DNA of 64,000 nucleotides from Thermomicrobiales bacterium (lineage in GTDB: Bacteria > Chloroflexota > Chloroflexia > Thermomicrobiales > UBA6265): NCBI GenBank assembly GCA_019637585.1, contig JAHBVL010000003.1, positions 491,225 to 555,224 on the forward strand. The letters run 5' to 3'. Each line of letters starts with the position of its first letter. Positions within the stretch are counted from its first letter, which is position 1. The notes under the pieces are model-generated. The model did no database searches. It saw nothing but the letters and a program-made list of their open reading frames with translations, and was not told where the DNA came from. The translations under genes and the position numbers were made by a program. Shown here piece after piece: positions 1-8,440 of this stretch.

Positions 1-140
1 AGGGGCAGCAGGACCCAGAGGCAGAGGAGAATCAACACCGCATGGCGGGCAACCGTCCCCCACTTGATCCGGCGCTTGCGGTGATGCGTCTCGGCCGGCT
101 TGCCGGTCGTCATCTGGGTGGTAACGTGAGAAGCGATCAT
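1..140 (-). CDS. Sugar ABC transporter permease 2 (MalG/UgpE type), N-terminal part only
   Basis: Only the first 46 codons lie in the window; the gene continues past base 1. The visible N-terminus is hydrophilic, ends in a basic patch (HHRKRRIKW) and runs into the first membrane helix (AVLILLCLWVLLP), as in MalG-type inner-membrane permeases. It follows permease 1 on the same strand, the usual binding protein - permease - permease order. I chose the ATG at 140 because AGAAGGA lies 8 bases before it, inside the small upstream frame at 137-184. The family is clear from context; the substrate is not. Confidence 0.75.
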   Translation of the reverse strand, partial: MIASHVTTQMTTGKPAETHHRKRRIKWGTVARHAVLILLCLWVLLP

Positions 141-184
141 CGGACGAATCCTTCTGCCTGAACATCCTGAACCAGGGTCGTCAT
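137..184 (-). CDS. 15-codon small ORF between the two permeases; leader peptide or mis-framed N-terminus
   Basis: On the minus strand a strong AGGAGG overlaps the permease 1 stop codon and lies 6 bases before an ATG at 184. This opens a 15-residue frame (MTTLVQDVQAEGFVR) whose TGA overlaps the permease 2 ATG as ATGA. It could be a translated coupling peptide. It could also be the true start of permease 2 if one base is missing or extra in this sequence. Nothing in the peptide itself suggests a function. Confidence 0.3.
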   Translation of the reverse strand: MTTLVQDVQAEGFVR

Positions 185-194
185 TGCGGTCCTC

Positions 195-1151
195 CTAGTC
201 GCGCGAGCGGAAGATATAGAAGAGGAACGCCACGACGACGAGCATGAAGAGCGCGCCAAGCCAGCCAATTGCCGCGGCATAGCCGCGGAACTGCTGCCCC
301 GTCCTGAACGCCTCGTCGTACATGTACATCGTCCATGTATAGGTACTGGAGTTGCGATCGAACCCCTGCATGATGATGTACTCGGTGATCACGGCCATGG
401 CGCTGCCGAACCGGACAACCGTCAACACCAGAATGATCGGGAGGAGCCGCCAGATCGTGATGCCCCAGAACATCCGCCACTCACCAGCGCCATCGACGCG
501 GGCGGCATCGGGAAGATCCCGGGGGATCGAAGCCAGACCGGCCAGGAAGAACATCGTGTGGTAGCCGAGCCCCCACCACCATTCCATGAAAGCGATCGAG
601 AAGTAGATCAGGATGTTGTTTTCGAGCCAGAGGGGCGCGTTCGCCAGATCGAACCAGCCAAGCCGGTCCACGAGGAAGTAATTGATCGGACCAATGTAGT
701 TGTCATACATCCACACCCAGAGCACAAAGATCAGGGGGGCGGGAATCATCGACGGAATCAGCAGAATGATGCGGTAGACCGTGGCGACTTTGTTGTTTGT
801 CACCCTGTCGACCAGGATCGCCGCGATCATCGGAATGAAAATCATCCCAGGAATGAAAATAGCGGTGAAGATGAGCGCGCGTTTGATGCCCTGCCAGAAC
901 AACCCCTGCTGAATCGCGGTGCGGTAGTTGTCCAGGCCGATCCAGTTGGGTGCCTGATTGTCCAGGAATCGGTCGTCGGTGAAGCTCAGCCTGAGCGACT
1001 GCACGATGGGCAGAAGCTGCCAGCCGACGAAGAAAAAGAGAACCGGGATGAGGTAGGGATAACTGGTGATGAAATCCCGGGCTGTTCGCCACCATCCTGG
1101 TCGGGATTGCCGGGCGGATGAGTGAGGTTCGGGTGAGAGGGCCTGTGCCAT
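195..1151 (-). CDS. Sugar ABC transporter permease 1 (MalF/UgpA type)
   Basis: A 318-residue inner-membrane protein with about six helices, beginning with the segment YLIPVLFFFVGWQLLP. The cytoplasmic EAA loop that contacts the ATPase is visible near residues 215-245 (IPRDLPDAARVDGAGEW followed by FWGITIWRLLP). Length and order match MalF/UgpA-type permeases of the CUT1 carbohydrate group. It lies downstream of the binding protein, separated by a strong hairpin, and ahead of permease 2. No ATPase gene is visible, so the importer probably uses one encoded elsewhere or beyond the window edge. The ribosome-binding site before the ATG is weak (GAGAGC), and a shorter start is not obvious. The sugar cannot be told from sequence. 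Confidence 0.9.
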   Translation of the reverse strand: MAQALSPEPHSSARQSRPGWWRTARDFITSYPYLIPVLFFFVGWQLLPIVQSLRLSFTDDRFLDNQAPNWIGLDNYRTAIQQGLFWQGIKRALIFTAIFIPGMIFIPMIAAILVDRVTNNKVATVYRIILLIPSMIPAPLIFVLWVWMYDNYIGPINYFLVDRLGWFDLANAPLWLENNILIYFSIAFMEWWWGLGYHTMFFLAGLASIPRDLPDAARVDGAGEWRMFWGITIWRLLPIILVLTVVRFGSAMAVITEYIIMQGFDRNSSTYTWTMYMYDEAFRTGQQFRGYAAAIGWLGALFMLVVVAFLFYIFRSRD

Positions 1152-1263
1152 TGATCAACGCTCTCCGTGTGTGCCTTGGTCCCAGCAGTCAGATGAGCGT
1201 CGGTGCACATCCCGTGGAGCTCTTCGGGCCAATCAACCTTGCCTGTCAGCCAGGGTGCTGGCA

Positions 1264-1295
1264 ATGCGCGCCGCCTGCGAACAGGCAGCGCGCAT
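1264..1295 (-). terminator. Strong hairpin between binding-protein and permease genes
   Basis: ATGCGCGCCGCCTG and CAGGCAGCGCGCAT pair over 14 bases with one mismatch around a four-base loop. The hairpin starts 22 bases after the binding-protein stop codon on the minus strand. There is no U-tract. It may be a partial terminator or a 3' stabiliser that raises binding-protein mRNA over permease mRNA, as is known in other ABC operons. Confidence 0.6.
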
Positions 1296-1317
1296 CCCAG
1301 ATCGATGCAAGTCGAAC

Positions 1318-2709
1318 TTACTTGGCCGGTGAACCGGTCTGGCGCTCGAACTCGGCGCGGACGGCATCATATGCCTTGGTCAACGCAGTTCGTGCGTCGG
1401 CCTCTTCGCCGGAGAGATACTTGTGCCACTCGGGCCGGGCGACGTCGAACTGGCTGATGGCCAGCGCCGTCGGCTGAATCGCGCGGGCGTTGGCCATTGA
1501 ATCGCGAACCGCGAATGCCCAGTCGGCGCCTTCGAGGAATGCTGGCGGATTGGCATCCCATTCCGTCCAGACCGACTGGATGATCGGCAGCTGTCCGACC
1601 GGCGTGGTGCCTTCATCCTCGTTACCGACCACCGAGTTCTCCCAGACACGGATGTCCTTGGAGAAGTTCAGCATGTACTCAGCCATTTTCTCCTTGTTGG
1701 AGCCATGGGTGAGGAGCACAGCGCCGGTGTTCCAGAAGACGGTGCCGCCAGCGGTGTCCGGCTGCGACGGCAGCTTGTCCATCCGCAGCTGCGAGGGATC
1801 CTGCCAGGTGGAGGAATAGGTCAGCGGCGCATTCTGGTACTTGAAGTAGTACCCGGCCTGCTCCGACGACCAGACGGCCTGGTCGACGAGCACTGCGGCG
1901 TCGACGCTCGATGCGGCGAGAACGTCCGGCGCGGTGTACTGCATGAGCTCCTTCATCACTTCGAGCGCGTTGACCGCGGCATCGCTGTTGTAGATGAAGA
2001 GACCGTCCGGGTTGTAGACATCGGTGTCGAACGAGTGGGTGATCGGAATCAGCGACCGCCAGTCGCGATTGTCGAAGATCACGCCATAGGTCGTGACGCC
2101 GGCCTCGTGAACCGTCTTCACATTGGCGATGTACTCATCCCAGGTTGCCGGCGCGACATTCGGGTCGAGACCAGCGGCTTCGACGAAGCCCGCATGCCAG
2201 CCCTGCACGATGATGTCGAGAAGCAGCGGCCAGACATACATGCTGCCGTTGTAGGTGCCTTCTTCGACGGCGGACGGGAAGATGTCCTCCTTGACGCCCT
2301 CGGGGAGATAGGGATCCCATGGCTCGATCGTCTCGGTATCGGCCAGCGGCTTCATTTCCAGGAACGGCGTCACGCCTGTGTACGCATCCCAGGTGCTGAT
2401 GCCCTCATTCTTCTCGGTGATGAACCGGTCGAAGCTGAAGTCGACCGAAGGGGCCTCCTCGATGATGATGCCCATCTCTTCGCCGAGAATCGAGAACATC
2501 GGGTGCAGTCGCAGCTGCCAGTCGTAGCAGTTGAGGATTGGATCGCGATCCTGCGCGAGGGTTCCGCGAATCGTCTCCTGCGACAGCGCTGCCAGCGCCA
2601 TTCCACTGAGTCCAAGCGCCGAACCGCGGACGAGGACGTCGCGGCGGCTGATCTTCCCTGTCAGGGCATCCTGCCACAGCTGCTTGATCTGCTGTTGTTT
2701 CTCCGACAT
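1318..2709 (-). CDS. Extracellular sugar-binding protein of an ABC importer, Tat-exported
   Basis: A 463-residue protein of the family 1 solute-binding type. The start at 2709 has GGAGGAA 7 bases upstream; an in-frame extension to 2787 lacks such a site. The N-terminus carries a twin-arginine motif (SRRDVLVRG) followed by a hydrophobic stretch and SQETIRGTLAQ, which suggests export in folded form. The middle has the alternating aromatic and acidic segments typical of sugar-binding lobes (for example NGSMYVWPLLLDI). It heads the operon with the two permeases downstream and would deliver a carbohydrate or similar solute. The actual ligand is unknown. A specialised ligand other than a sugar is possible, since this family is broad. 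Confidence 0.88.
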   Translation of the reverse strand: MSEKQQQIKQLWQDALTGKISRRDVLVRGSALGLSGMALAALSQETIRGTLAQDRDPILNCYDWQLRLHPMFSILGEEMGIIIEEAPSVDFSFDRFITEKNEGISTWDAYTGVTPFLEMKPLADTETIEPWDPYLPEGVKEDIFPSAVEEGTYNGSMYVWPLLLDIIVQGWHAGFVEAAGLDPNVAPATWDEYIANVKTVHEAGVTTYGVIFDNRDWRSLIPITHSFDTDVYNPDGLFIYNSDAAVNALEVMKELMQYTAPDVLAASSVDAAVLVDQAVWSSEQAGYYFKYQNAPLTYSSTWQDPSQLRMDKLPSQPDTAGGTVFWNTGAVLLTHGSNKEKMAEYMLNFSKDIRVWENSVVGNEDEGTTPVGQLPIIQSVWTEWDANPPAFLEGADWAFAVRDSMANARAIQPTALAISQFDVARPEWHKYLSGEEADARTALTKAYDAVRAEFERQTGSPAK

Positions 2710-3081
2710 AACCTGTTCCTCCAGGATCGATGACCTGTGGTACGTGCCGCGCACACTGCGCGACGCCTTTGTCTGGGCGTCCGGCATTGTAGGGAGGCGT
2801 CATATGCCTGTCAAGAATGATGCGCCGTGGAATACCGCGATTTTCGAGAGTGACGCGGGCAAATGAGGGGGTCGGCGAGGGTGGCAAACGCCGTCGGAAC
2901 CCCTCCCGGGGAGGGCGGAAATCGGGGGCATCCACGACCGGATACGGACCGATTCCAGCAGAGAATGGGGCGGATTGAGTAGGATACGTGGGGAATTGCG
3001 CCGGAGGTGGCGTCAACTCCCCTGAACACTCGCCTTCATATGTTCTCGCTGCCCAACGCCGGGCAAGAGAGGGAGTGGCAA
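2710..3081. other. Divergent intergenic region between the sugar importer and the stress protein
   Basis: 372 bases separate two divergent starts, so promoters for both must lie here. I see no convincing -35/-10 pair, no long repeat and no RNA gene. In-frame extensions of both neighbouring genes run into it, but the better ribosome-binding sites are at 2709 and 3082. Confidence 0.5.
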
Positions 3082-4026
3082 ATGTCCGACAACTACGCGG
3101 TTCGCCGAATTCTCGTACCACTGGATGGATCTGAGTATGGCGAGCGCGCCCTTCCCTGGGCAGGCGCCATCGGCGGAGAGTCCGCCGACTTGATTCTCCT
3201 CGAAGTCGTCCCCTCCAATACCGGTGTGCGCGACTTCACGGGCAAAGTCGTCGCCACCGCGGAACAGATCGCCAAGGGGTATCAGGATCTGGCGACCAAG
3301 CAGCTCGGCGACGTGCGAAACCGCTGGTTTCCCAACCGGGAGAATGTGACGCTGGTCATTGCCGAAGGCGATCCGACCGAGCAGATCCTTGCCGCGGCCG
3401 CTCAGCACAATGCCGACATGATCGTGATGTCGAGCCGCGGCAGAGGAGCCATTGGCCGGTTTGCCAGCGGTTCGGTGGCTGATCGGGTCGTTCGCCATGC
3501 TCCCCTCCCGGTCTGCGTCATCGGCCCGGAAGGAGAGATCGATACTGAGGTAGCGGTCAAGCGCGTGCTGGCCCCTGTCGATAGCGCACCCCTGTCGCTC
3601 GGTGCGCTGCCGGTGGCAGCGGCGATTGCGGTCGCCAATGGTGTCGAAGCCCATGCCGTCCACGTGCTGCCCCCAGCTGTCGATGACATGATCGTGCCAC
3701 TCAGCGGCATGCAGCCTCTGCCGGCATCATATTCCGATGACATCCTGAAAGCGCGCGAAGACGAAGGCCGGCAGGTCGTCGACCAGGCCGCCGACCGCTT
3801 GAAGATGCTCGGCGCCGACGCCGTTGGCGACCTCTACACCGGCCGCCCCGCAGAGACCCTGGCCGATATCCTGCACGCCGGGGATGTCCTCGTCCTGGCC
3901 AGCCATGGCCGCAAAGGACTGCCGCGCTGGGTTCTCGGCAGCACTGCCCTCCGCCTCATCCAGAACGGCTCGGCCCCCGTCGTCGTCGTGACGCGGGAAT
4001 ACCTCGAGTCCGTGTCCAGCGAATAG
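3082..4026 (+). CDS. Tandem universal stress protein (two UspA domains)
   Basis: A 314-residue cytoplasmic protein made of two UspA domains. Each ends with the nucleotide-binding signature: MSSRGRGAIGRFASGS near residues 112-127, and LASHGRKGLPRWVLGS near residues 274-289. The conserved glycines and terminal Ser suggest both domains are of the ATP-binding type. The start at 3082 follows GAGAGGGAG; an earlier GTG at 3007 has poorer support. It is transcribed alone, divergent from the sugar importer, and followed by a hairpin at 4037-4071. Proteins of this kind accumulate under starvation, oxidative or respiratory stress, but the trigger here is unknown. Confidence 0.93.
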   Translation: MSDNYAVRRILVPLDGSEYGERALPWAGAIGGESADLILLEVVPSNTGVRDFTGKVVATAEQIAKGYQDLATKQLGDVRNRWFPNRENVTLVIAEGDPTEQILAAAAQHNADMIVMSSRGRGAIGRFASGSVADRVVRHAPLPVCVIGPEGEIDTEVAVKRVLAPVDSAPLSLGALPVAAAIAVANGVEAHAVHVLPPAVDDMIVPLSGMQPLPASYSDDILKAREDEGRQVVDQAADRLKMLGADAVGDLYTGRPAETLADILHAGDVLVLASHGRKGLPRWVLGSTALRLIQNGSAPVVVVTREYLESVSSE

Positions 4027-4036
4027 ACGCCAGTGC

Positions 4037-4071
4037 AGTCATCCATGACGGGACCCTCGCCATGGATGACT
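4037..4071 (+). terminator. Terminator-like hairpin after the universal stress protein
   Basis: AGTCATCCATG and CATGGATGACT form a perfect 11-base stem around a 13-base loop, 10 bases after the stop codon. No T-run follows, so this is a hairpin-only terminator candidate. Confidence 0.5.
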
Positions 4072-4122
4072 CACCGCCACCTGCGACCCCGGGCGCCGCA
4101 CCAGCGCAGCATGGAGAAGCAC

Positions 4123-4228
4123 CGTCATCCTGAGCGTAGCGAAGGATCTCCTGCCGCAGCAGTCTCCAGGGAGACGACGGTCGTGGCCGACCACGACGGA
4201 GAAATTCTTCACTTCGTTCAGAATGACG
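4123..4228. repeat. Imperfect inverted-repeat element of the GTCATyCTGAGCG family
   Basis: The left arm begins CGTCATCCTGAGCGTAGCGA. The right arm, read on the other strand, begins CGTCATTCTGAACGAAGTGA, and the two match over about 28 bases with few differences. The 50-base centre contains a further pair, GACGGTCGTGGCC then GACCACGACGG. The left-arm motif and the adjoining CTCCTGCCGCAGC also occur inside the 138-bp repeats at 20311 and 47542. No coding frame is credible. It resembles REP/BIME-type intergenic palindromes. Confidence 0.7.
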
Positions 4229-4305
4229 GGCGACTATGATCGCGTCCGTACAGGGCTTTCTCGACGGATCGTCAGGAACAACCCGCCGCCGCGGCCCAGC
4301 GTCCC

Positions 4306-4728
4306 CTACGCGTCCTCGTCCGGCGTTTCCTCGAATTCATCGAGCTCGCCGTCATCTTCGACCTGCCCGGCTGGACGTTGCTCGGCGGGCAGCCGCCGGC
4401 TCGGCACACCGTAGGTCGCTTCCCCACGCTGGTTCGCCAGCCGCCGCTCCAGCTGACGCTTCACGTCGCCGATCGCCGCTTTGCTCGCCACATCGGGCGA
4501 CGGTCCCTCCTGATGGCTGACCAGGTGCCCGCCCAGCGGCCCCAGGGCCAGACGCAGGTCGACCTTGACGACGCGTGGGTTCACTTGTTCGTCGAACGCG
4601 ATCTCCAGGCGCGGATCAGGAAAATTGGCAACGCGCTTTTCCAGAGATTTCACCTGCCGGTCGATGCGCTCTTCCTCCAGGCGCGTCAGGGTGACCCCTC
4701 GCATCCGGTATTCAGTGTTGAGTGCCAC
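4306..4728 (-). CDS. Ribosome hibernation factor-like protein (HPF/RaiA family)
   Basis: A 140-residue soluble protein. The central part (VDLRLALGPLGGHLVSHQE, then an amphipathic helix DVKRQLERRLANQRGEA) matches the beta-strand and final helix of the S30AE fold that binds the 30S decoding region and stalls ribosomes in stationary phase. The C-terminal tail is acidic and probably disordered (EDDGELDEFEETPDEDA); there is no obvious long-form dimerisation domain. I chose the GTG at 4728 because AAGGAG lies 8 bases upstream; an ATG at 4764 has none. It follows a universal stress gene on the opposite strand, which fits a stress role. The assignment rests on pattern similarity and could be wrong at family level. 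Confidence 0.6.
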   Translation of the reverse strand: MALNTEYRMRGVTLTRLEEERIDRQVKSLEKRVANFPDPRLEIAFDEQVNPRVVKVDLRLALGPLGGHLVSHQEGPSPDVASKAAIGDVKRQLERRLANQRGEATYGVPSRRLPAEQRPAGQVEDDGELDEFEETPDEDA

Positions 4729-4933
4729 AGCAGTTTCTCCTTCCGCCCCGATGCCAATCAGCATTGATCGATCGAAGCGGTTTCGGCGGCGATGATGAAC
4801 GCGGTCGCCGCCCGCGGCCAATACGCGTTCGTATCCGCTGACCCAAGTATCCTCACATCGCCATTGCATGAGGATTTCGCGGGCCGCCGGTGATGTGGCA
4901 AGAGTGCCACAAGTCGTTGCCGGGTCGTGAACC

Positions 4934-6199
4934 CTAGACGTCGACGACCAGACTCTGGAGATCGCGCGGATACCAGGTCATCCGCTCGACGCCATCCGCA
5001 CGGACCACCACCGTGTCTGAATGCCTGAATCCCGCCACGCCAGGCAGATAGAAGCCCGGTTCGACCGAGAGAACCATGTTCTCCTCGATCAGGTCGTCCG
5101 AACCGAGATCGATGAATGGCCATTCGTGCCCTTCGAGCCCAATCCCATGCCCGGTGTGATGGCGCTGATGCTCCTGCAAACCCAGTTCTGCGAATGCGGA
5201 GCGGACATCGGTTTCGACATCGGCGAATCTGCGGCCGGGCCGGATAGCGTCGAATGCCACCTGCTGCAAGGTCAGCATCTGCTCGAATGCCTTTGCGGCA
5301 TCCTTGGCCGGCGCGCCGAGAAACATGGTTCGCTCCAGCTCGGACACATACCCGCCGACATCCGCTCCACCATAGGTCACCAGCACATCCCCCGGCCGCA
5401 GATTCATGGCGCTGTTCAGCGCATGCGGATCCGAGGTGCTCGATCCGGCCGTGAAATTGGCGATAGCCGGAAAGCCGAACGCCGCCGTCATCGGTTGATA
5501 GTCGGGACCGAGCGAGGCCACCATCATCTTCGACGCGTCGTTCGACGCATCGAGCCAAATCTCCATCGCACTGCGGCCCGGCTCAACGGCGTCATGCATC
5601 AGCCGGTGCGCCAGGTTCCCCCACACGCAACTCTCCTCGATCAGGCGCAACTCCTGCTGGCTCTTGACGGCTCTCAGGCGATCGACCAGATCGCGAGCCG
5701 GCACGCACTCCACCCAACCGGCGACCACCTCGGAGAGCGACGGACCGTCGTATCCGTTGATATCGAGATAGCCATTGCTGTCGAAACCCAGCCGGGTGCC
5801 CCGCTTGTTGAGCTTCATCTCCTTCAGCAGATCGGCCAGATGAAACATCGGGTGCTTGCCGCCGCCGGTCGGGTACTCGGGATAGACCTGCACATTCGTG
5901 ATGCCGCGCGCTTTGGCGAAGTGCCCTAATTCGAGGTGCGGAATCAGTCCGCCGATGCCGCCCTCCCGCGAGATGACGATCGCCATCGGCCGTTCGGTCG
6001 AAAGATGAAAGAACCCGGACACATAGGCCATCCGGATCGGATGAAAGAGCACCAGCCCGTCGAGCCCCCGCTGTTCCAGCACCTGGCGAACTCGCCCGAT
6101 GCGGGCGTCGTACTCAGGACCGCCGATCGTCCAGCTCAATGCCGGCGTGCGGCTCGCTCCTGCTCGCGCGACGATCGATTTCTTCTTGCTTCTGGCCAT
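4934..6199 (-). CDS. M24 family creatinase/aminopeptidase P-like protein with altered metal site
   Basis: A 421-residue protein with a creatinase N-terminal domain (about residues 30-160) and a C-terminal pita-bread domain. The HTGHGIG and VLSVEPGFY motifs of M24 enzymes are intact. However, the first metal Asp of the usual V-D-x-G is Thr (LVTYGG), the second Asp is Glu (VSELERT), and the last Glu of R-x-E-D-T is Ser (GFRHSDT). Three of five usual ligands are thus replaced, as happens in metal-independent creatinase-type members. Hydrolysis of a C-N bond other than Xaa-Pro is possible. Start at 6199 or 6214; neither has a strong ribosome-binding site. It is a single gene, divergent from the cupredoxin gene at 6332. 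Confidence 0.85.
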   Translation of the reverse strand: MARSKKKSIVARAGASRTPALSWTIGGPEYDARIGRVRQVLEQRGLDGLVLFHPIRMAYVSGFFHLSTERPMAIVISREGGIGGLIPHLELGHFAKARGITNVQVYPEYPTGGGKHPMFHLADLLKEMKLNKRGTRLGFDSNGYLDINGYDGPSLSEVVAGWVECVPARDLVDRLRAVKSQQELRLIEESCVWGNLAHRLMHDAVEPGRSAMEIWLDASNDASKMMVASLGPDYQPMTAAFGFPAIANFTAGSSTSDPHALNSAMNLRPGDVLVTYGGADVGGYVSELERTMFLGAPAKDAAKAFEQMLTLQQVAFDAIRPGRRFADVETDVRSAFAELGLQEHQRHHTGHGIGLEGHEWPFIDLGSDDLIEENMVLSVEPGFYLPGVAGFRHSDTVVVRADGVERMTWYPRDLQSLVVDV

Positions 6200-6331
6200 G
6201 GCAATACCTGTCATCTGACGGATAGATTCGGACGAAAGATGGGTCTACTCTGGCAATGGTAATCGCGCGGACTGTGCGAGGCGCCGTCGAGCGCGATCGT
6301 TCCGCCTTCATGCGAGAGAAAGGGTCGAGCA

Positions 6332-7147
6332 ATGGCAAAGTTGCGCTTTTCGGTCCGGTCCATGGTGGTCCCGGCATTTCTCCTGATCCTGGTCGCCGCC
6401 CTGGGGGCTGGTCTGGCCTCCCGCGCTGCGACCGCACAAACCCTGCCCGCCGCACATCCCGCCCATCTCCATCTCGGAACATGCGATGCGCCGGGCGATG
6501 TCGTCTACCCGCTGACCAGTGTCGGATTCGACTATGCCGTCGACGGCACACCGATGGCCGGATCCGCCATCGGAGCAGCATCCGCGCTACCGGTCGAGAG
6601 TAGTCAGACCACAGTGCAGGCGTCTCTGGCTGATATAGCCGCCGGCGGACATGCGCTGGTCGTTCACGAAAGCGCCGACGCCATTCAGAACTACATCGCC
6701 TGTGGCGATGTGGGCGGCACGATGATGGGCCAATCCGATCTGGCGTTCGGACTCGCCCCGCTCAATGACTCCGGCTTCGGCGGCGTCGCCTGGCTCCACG
6801 ACAATGGCGACGGCGCCACCATGGTCACCATCTTTCTGACCGGCGGGAGCCCTGGACTGGCCGCGAGCGGCGGCGGCGCTGCCGCGATGGGCAATCAGGT
6901 CAGCGTTTCGATCGAGAACTTCGCGTTTTCTCCGCAAACCATTGAAATCGCCGCCGGCGACACCGTGACCTGGACGAACAACGACTCGACCTCGCACACC
7001 GCGACGCAGTCGCCGTCCGGTTCGGGGTTCCAGTCAGGTTCACTTGCGCCGGGAGCATCGTTCAGTCACACCTTCGATACCCCCGGCGCCTATGACTACT
7101 TCTGTGAGTTGCACGCCAACATGGCGGGTACCGTCGTCGTCAGTTAA
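6332..7147 (+). CDS. Secreted two-domain cupredoxin (plastocyanin/amicyanin-like)
   Basis: A 271-residue exported protein. Residues 1-37 form a long signal peptide ending near ATAQTLPA. Residues 40-180 form a domain beginning HPAHLHLGTC, a His-rich pattern seen in secreted proteins of this lineage but not assigned by me to a named family. Residues 188-271 form a plastocyanin-like domain: VTWTNNDSTSHT supplies the first His, and YFCELHANMAG supplies Cys, His and Met, so the type 1 copper site is complete. It opens the copper and nitrogen-oxide region and could carry electrons to NirK or the oxidase. The gene is convergent with the NnrS-like gene, 12 bases apart. Confidence 0.85.
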   Translation: MAKLRFSVRSMVVPAFLLILVAALGAGLASRAATAQTLPAAHPAHLHLGTCDAPGDVVYPLTSVGFDYAVDGTPMAGSAIGAASALPVESSQTTVQASLADIAAGGHALVVHESADAIQNYIACGDVGGTMMGQSDLAFGLAPLNDSGFGGVAWLHDNGDGATMVTIFLTGGSPGLAASGGGAAAMGNQVSVSIENFAFSPQTIEIAAGDTVTWTNNDSTSHTATQSPSGSGFQSGSLAPGASFSHTFDTPGAYDYFCELHANMAGTVVVS

Positions 7148-7159
7148 CGTCCGCTCCGG

Positions 7160-8440
7160 TCAAACGGCCCGCTGAAGCTGCGATTGCGGCTTCGGCGGCG
7201 CCTGGCCGGGTTGGCGACGTGGCGTCGGGGTCAACAGCACCGGCGCCGACGGTCTGGCCCGGAACGTCAGGGCGACCTGCAGCGCGAAACTGGCCAGCGC
7301 CACAGCGATGATCGCGTGGGTCAGCTCGATCCAGGTCTGGTAGTCGCCCCGCCCGTCATTCTGCATCCGCCGGAACGCGCCTCCCACAAAAAGGGACAGC
7401 GCAATCGCCGGAAACTGAAGACGATAGAGATTCGTCCAGACCATCTGGCTCCCCGCGAACCGGGGCACGAGATAGGACGCCGCACCCAGGATGAGAAAAC
7501 CCGCCCAGCCGAAGACGTTGAACTCGGCATGCACCTGACGGTAGATCGGACCGAAATGGGCATCGATGGCAAACGCCGCGCCCAGCGACACGCCGATCGC
7601 CAGGAAACCAAACGCCAGCATCATCCCTTCCCGGGTCACGCTGGGCAATTGAAGGAGCAGCGGCGCGCAGTTGATCCCCCAGATCAGGAGGGCGATCGCT
7701 TGTGTCGGCCCGCCGATTTTGAACAGCCAGGACTGATCGGTCGCCAGCGCCACCACCATGGCCAGCGTCGCGATAGCCGCCAGCACGAAGTGAACCGGGA
7801 TCAACCGCGGCGTACGCCACCGGCCCGGCGTCCACCGCGTCAGCACGTGATAGGTCACGCTTGAAGCCATGGAGACAACGAATCCCAGCAGCAGCGTATG
7901 CGCCCAGACCAGCTCCCAACGACCGCGATCGGGCGTCGAGAATGTGGTCACCAGTCCGATCACCAATCCGGCGATGAGATAGAGACCGGCCATCCGGGAG
8001 AACATGATCGCCACCCGGTCGGCATCGCGCTGCCCGTCATAAGGCATCGGCGGCGGCGGACCGCTCACCGGCTGCCGAAACAGCTGTCCCAGCTGCTGGA
8101 GAAAGAGCACACCGGCCACCAGTGCCAGCGCGGCGCCCCCTCGCTCGAACCAGAGCTCGCGCTCCTTGATGCCGATAGCCGAAATCACGCCGGACGCGAG
8201 CGCTGCCACGATCAGCAGAAACCAGAGCGAATCGCTCCGCCACTTGCGACGGGAGAACACGGGCACGATCCGGTGATTGACCGCGAAAATCATCGGCAGG
8301 AGACCACTCAGCACCGCAAGGTGAACCGCCGCCTCCCACCATCGGCCATCCCGGAGCGTCAATCCCGCCGCCAGCGACGCCACTGACAGCGACGCAAGTC
8401 CGCCGACGATGCCAATCGGCGCAATCCACCAGGGTTTCAC
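7160..8440 (-). CDS. NnrS-like / heme-copper-oxidase-like polytopic membrane protein
   Basis: A 426-residue protein with about twelve membrane helices. Conserved-looking His positions occur in IFAVNHRIVPVFSRR, VWAHTLLLGF, VTYHVL and HAEFNVFGWAGFLILGAASYLVPRF. The last pattern is typical of NnrS and of the related cbb3 subunit I fold. NnrS proteins are heme and copper membrane proteins linked to nitric oxide tolerance. The GTG start overlaps the stop of the Ric-N-like gene by four bases (GTGA), so the two are translationally coupled. NirK two genes upstream supports a role in nitric oxide handling. A terminal oxidase function is unlikely, because no full set of oxidase motifs is visible. Confidence 0.7.
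   Translation of the reverse strand: MKPWWIAPIGIVGGLASLSVASLAAGLTLRDGRWWEAAVHLAVLSGLLPMIFAVNHRIVPVFSRRKWRSDSLWFLLIVAALASGVISAIGIKERELWFERGGAALALVAGVLFLQQLGQLFRQPVSGPPPPMPYDGQRDADRVAIMFSRMAGLYLIAGLVIGLVTTFSTPDRGRWELVWAHTLLLGFVVSMASSVTYHVLTRWTPGRWRTPRLIPVHFVLAAIATLAMVVALATDQSWLFKIGGPTQAIALLIWGINCAPLLLQLPSVTREGMMLAFGFLAIGVSLGAAFAIDAHFGPIYRQVHAEFNVFGWAGFLILGAASYLVPRFAGSQMVWTNLYRLQFPAIALSLFVGGAFRRMQNDGRGDYQTWIELTHAIIAVALASFALQVALTFRARPSAPVLLTPTPRRQPGQAPPKPQSQLQRAV

Noticed and set aside
558-1121. Long plus-strand frame opposite the sugar permease
   Set aside because: It is the complement of a clear membrane-protein gene; its translation is rich in Arg, Glu and Asp with no fold, as expected for a shadow frame.
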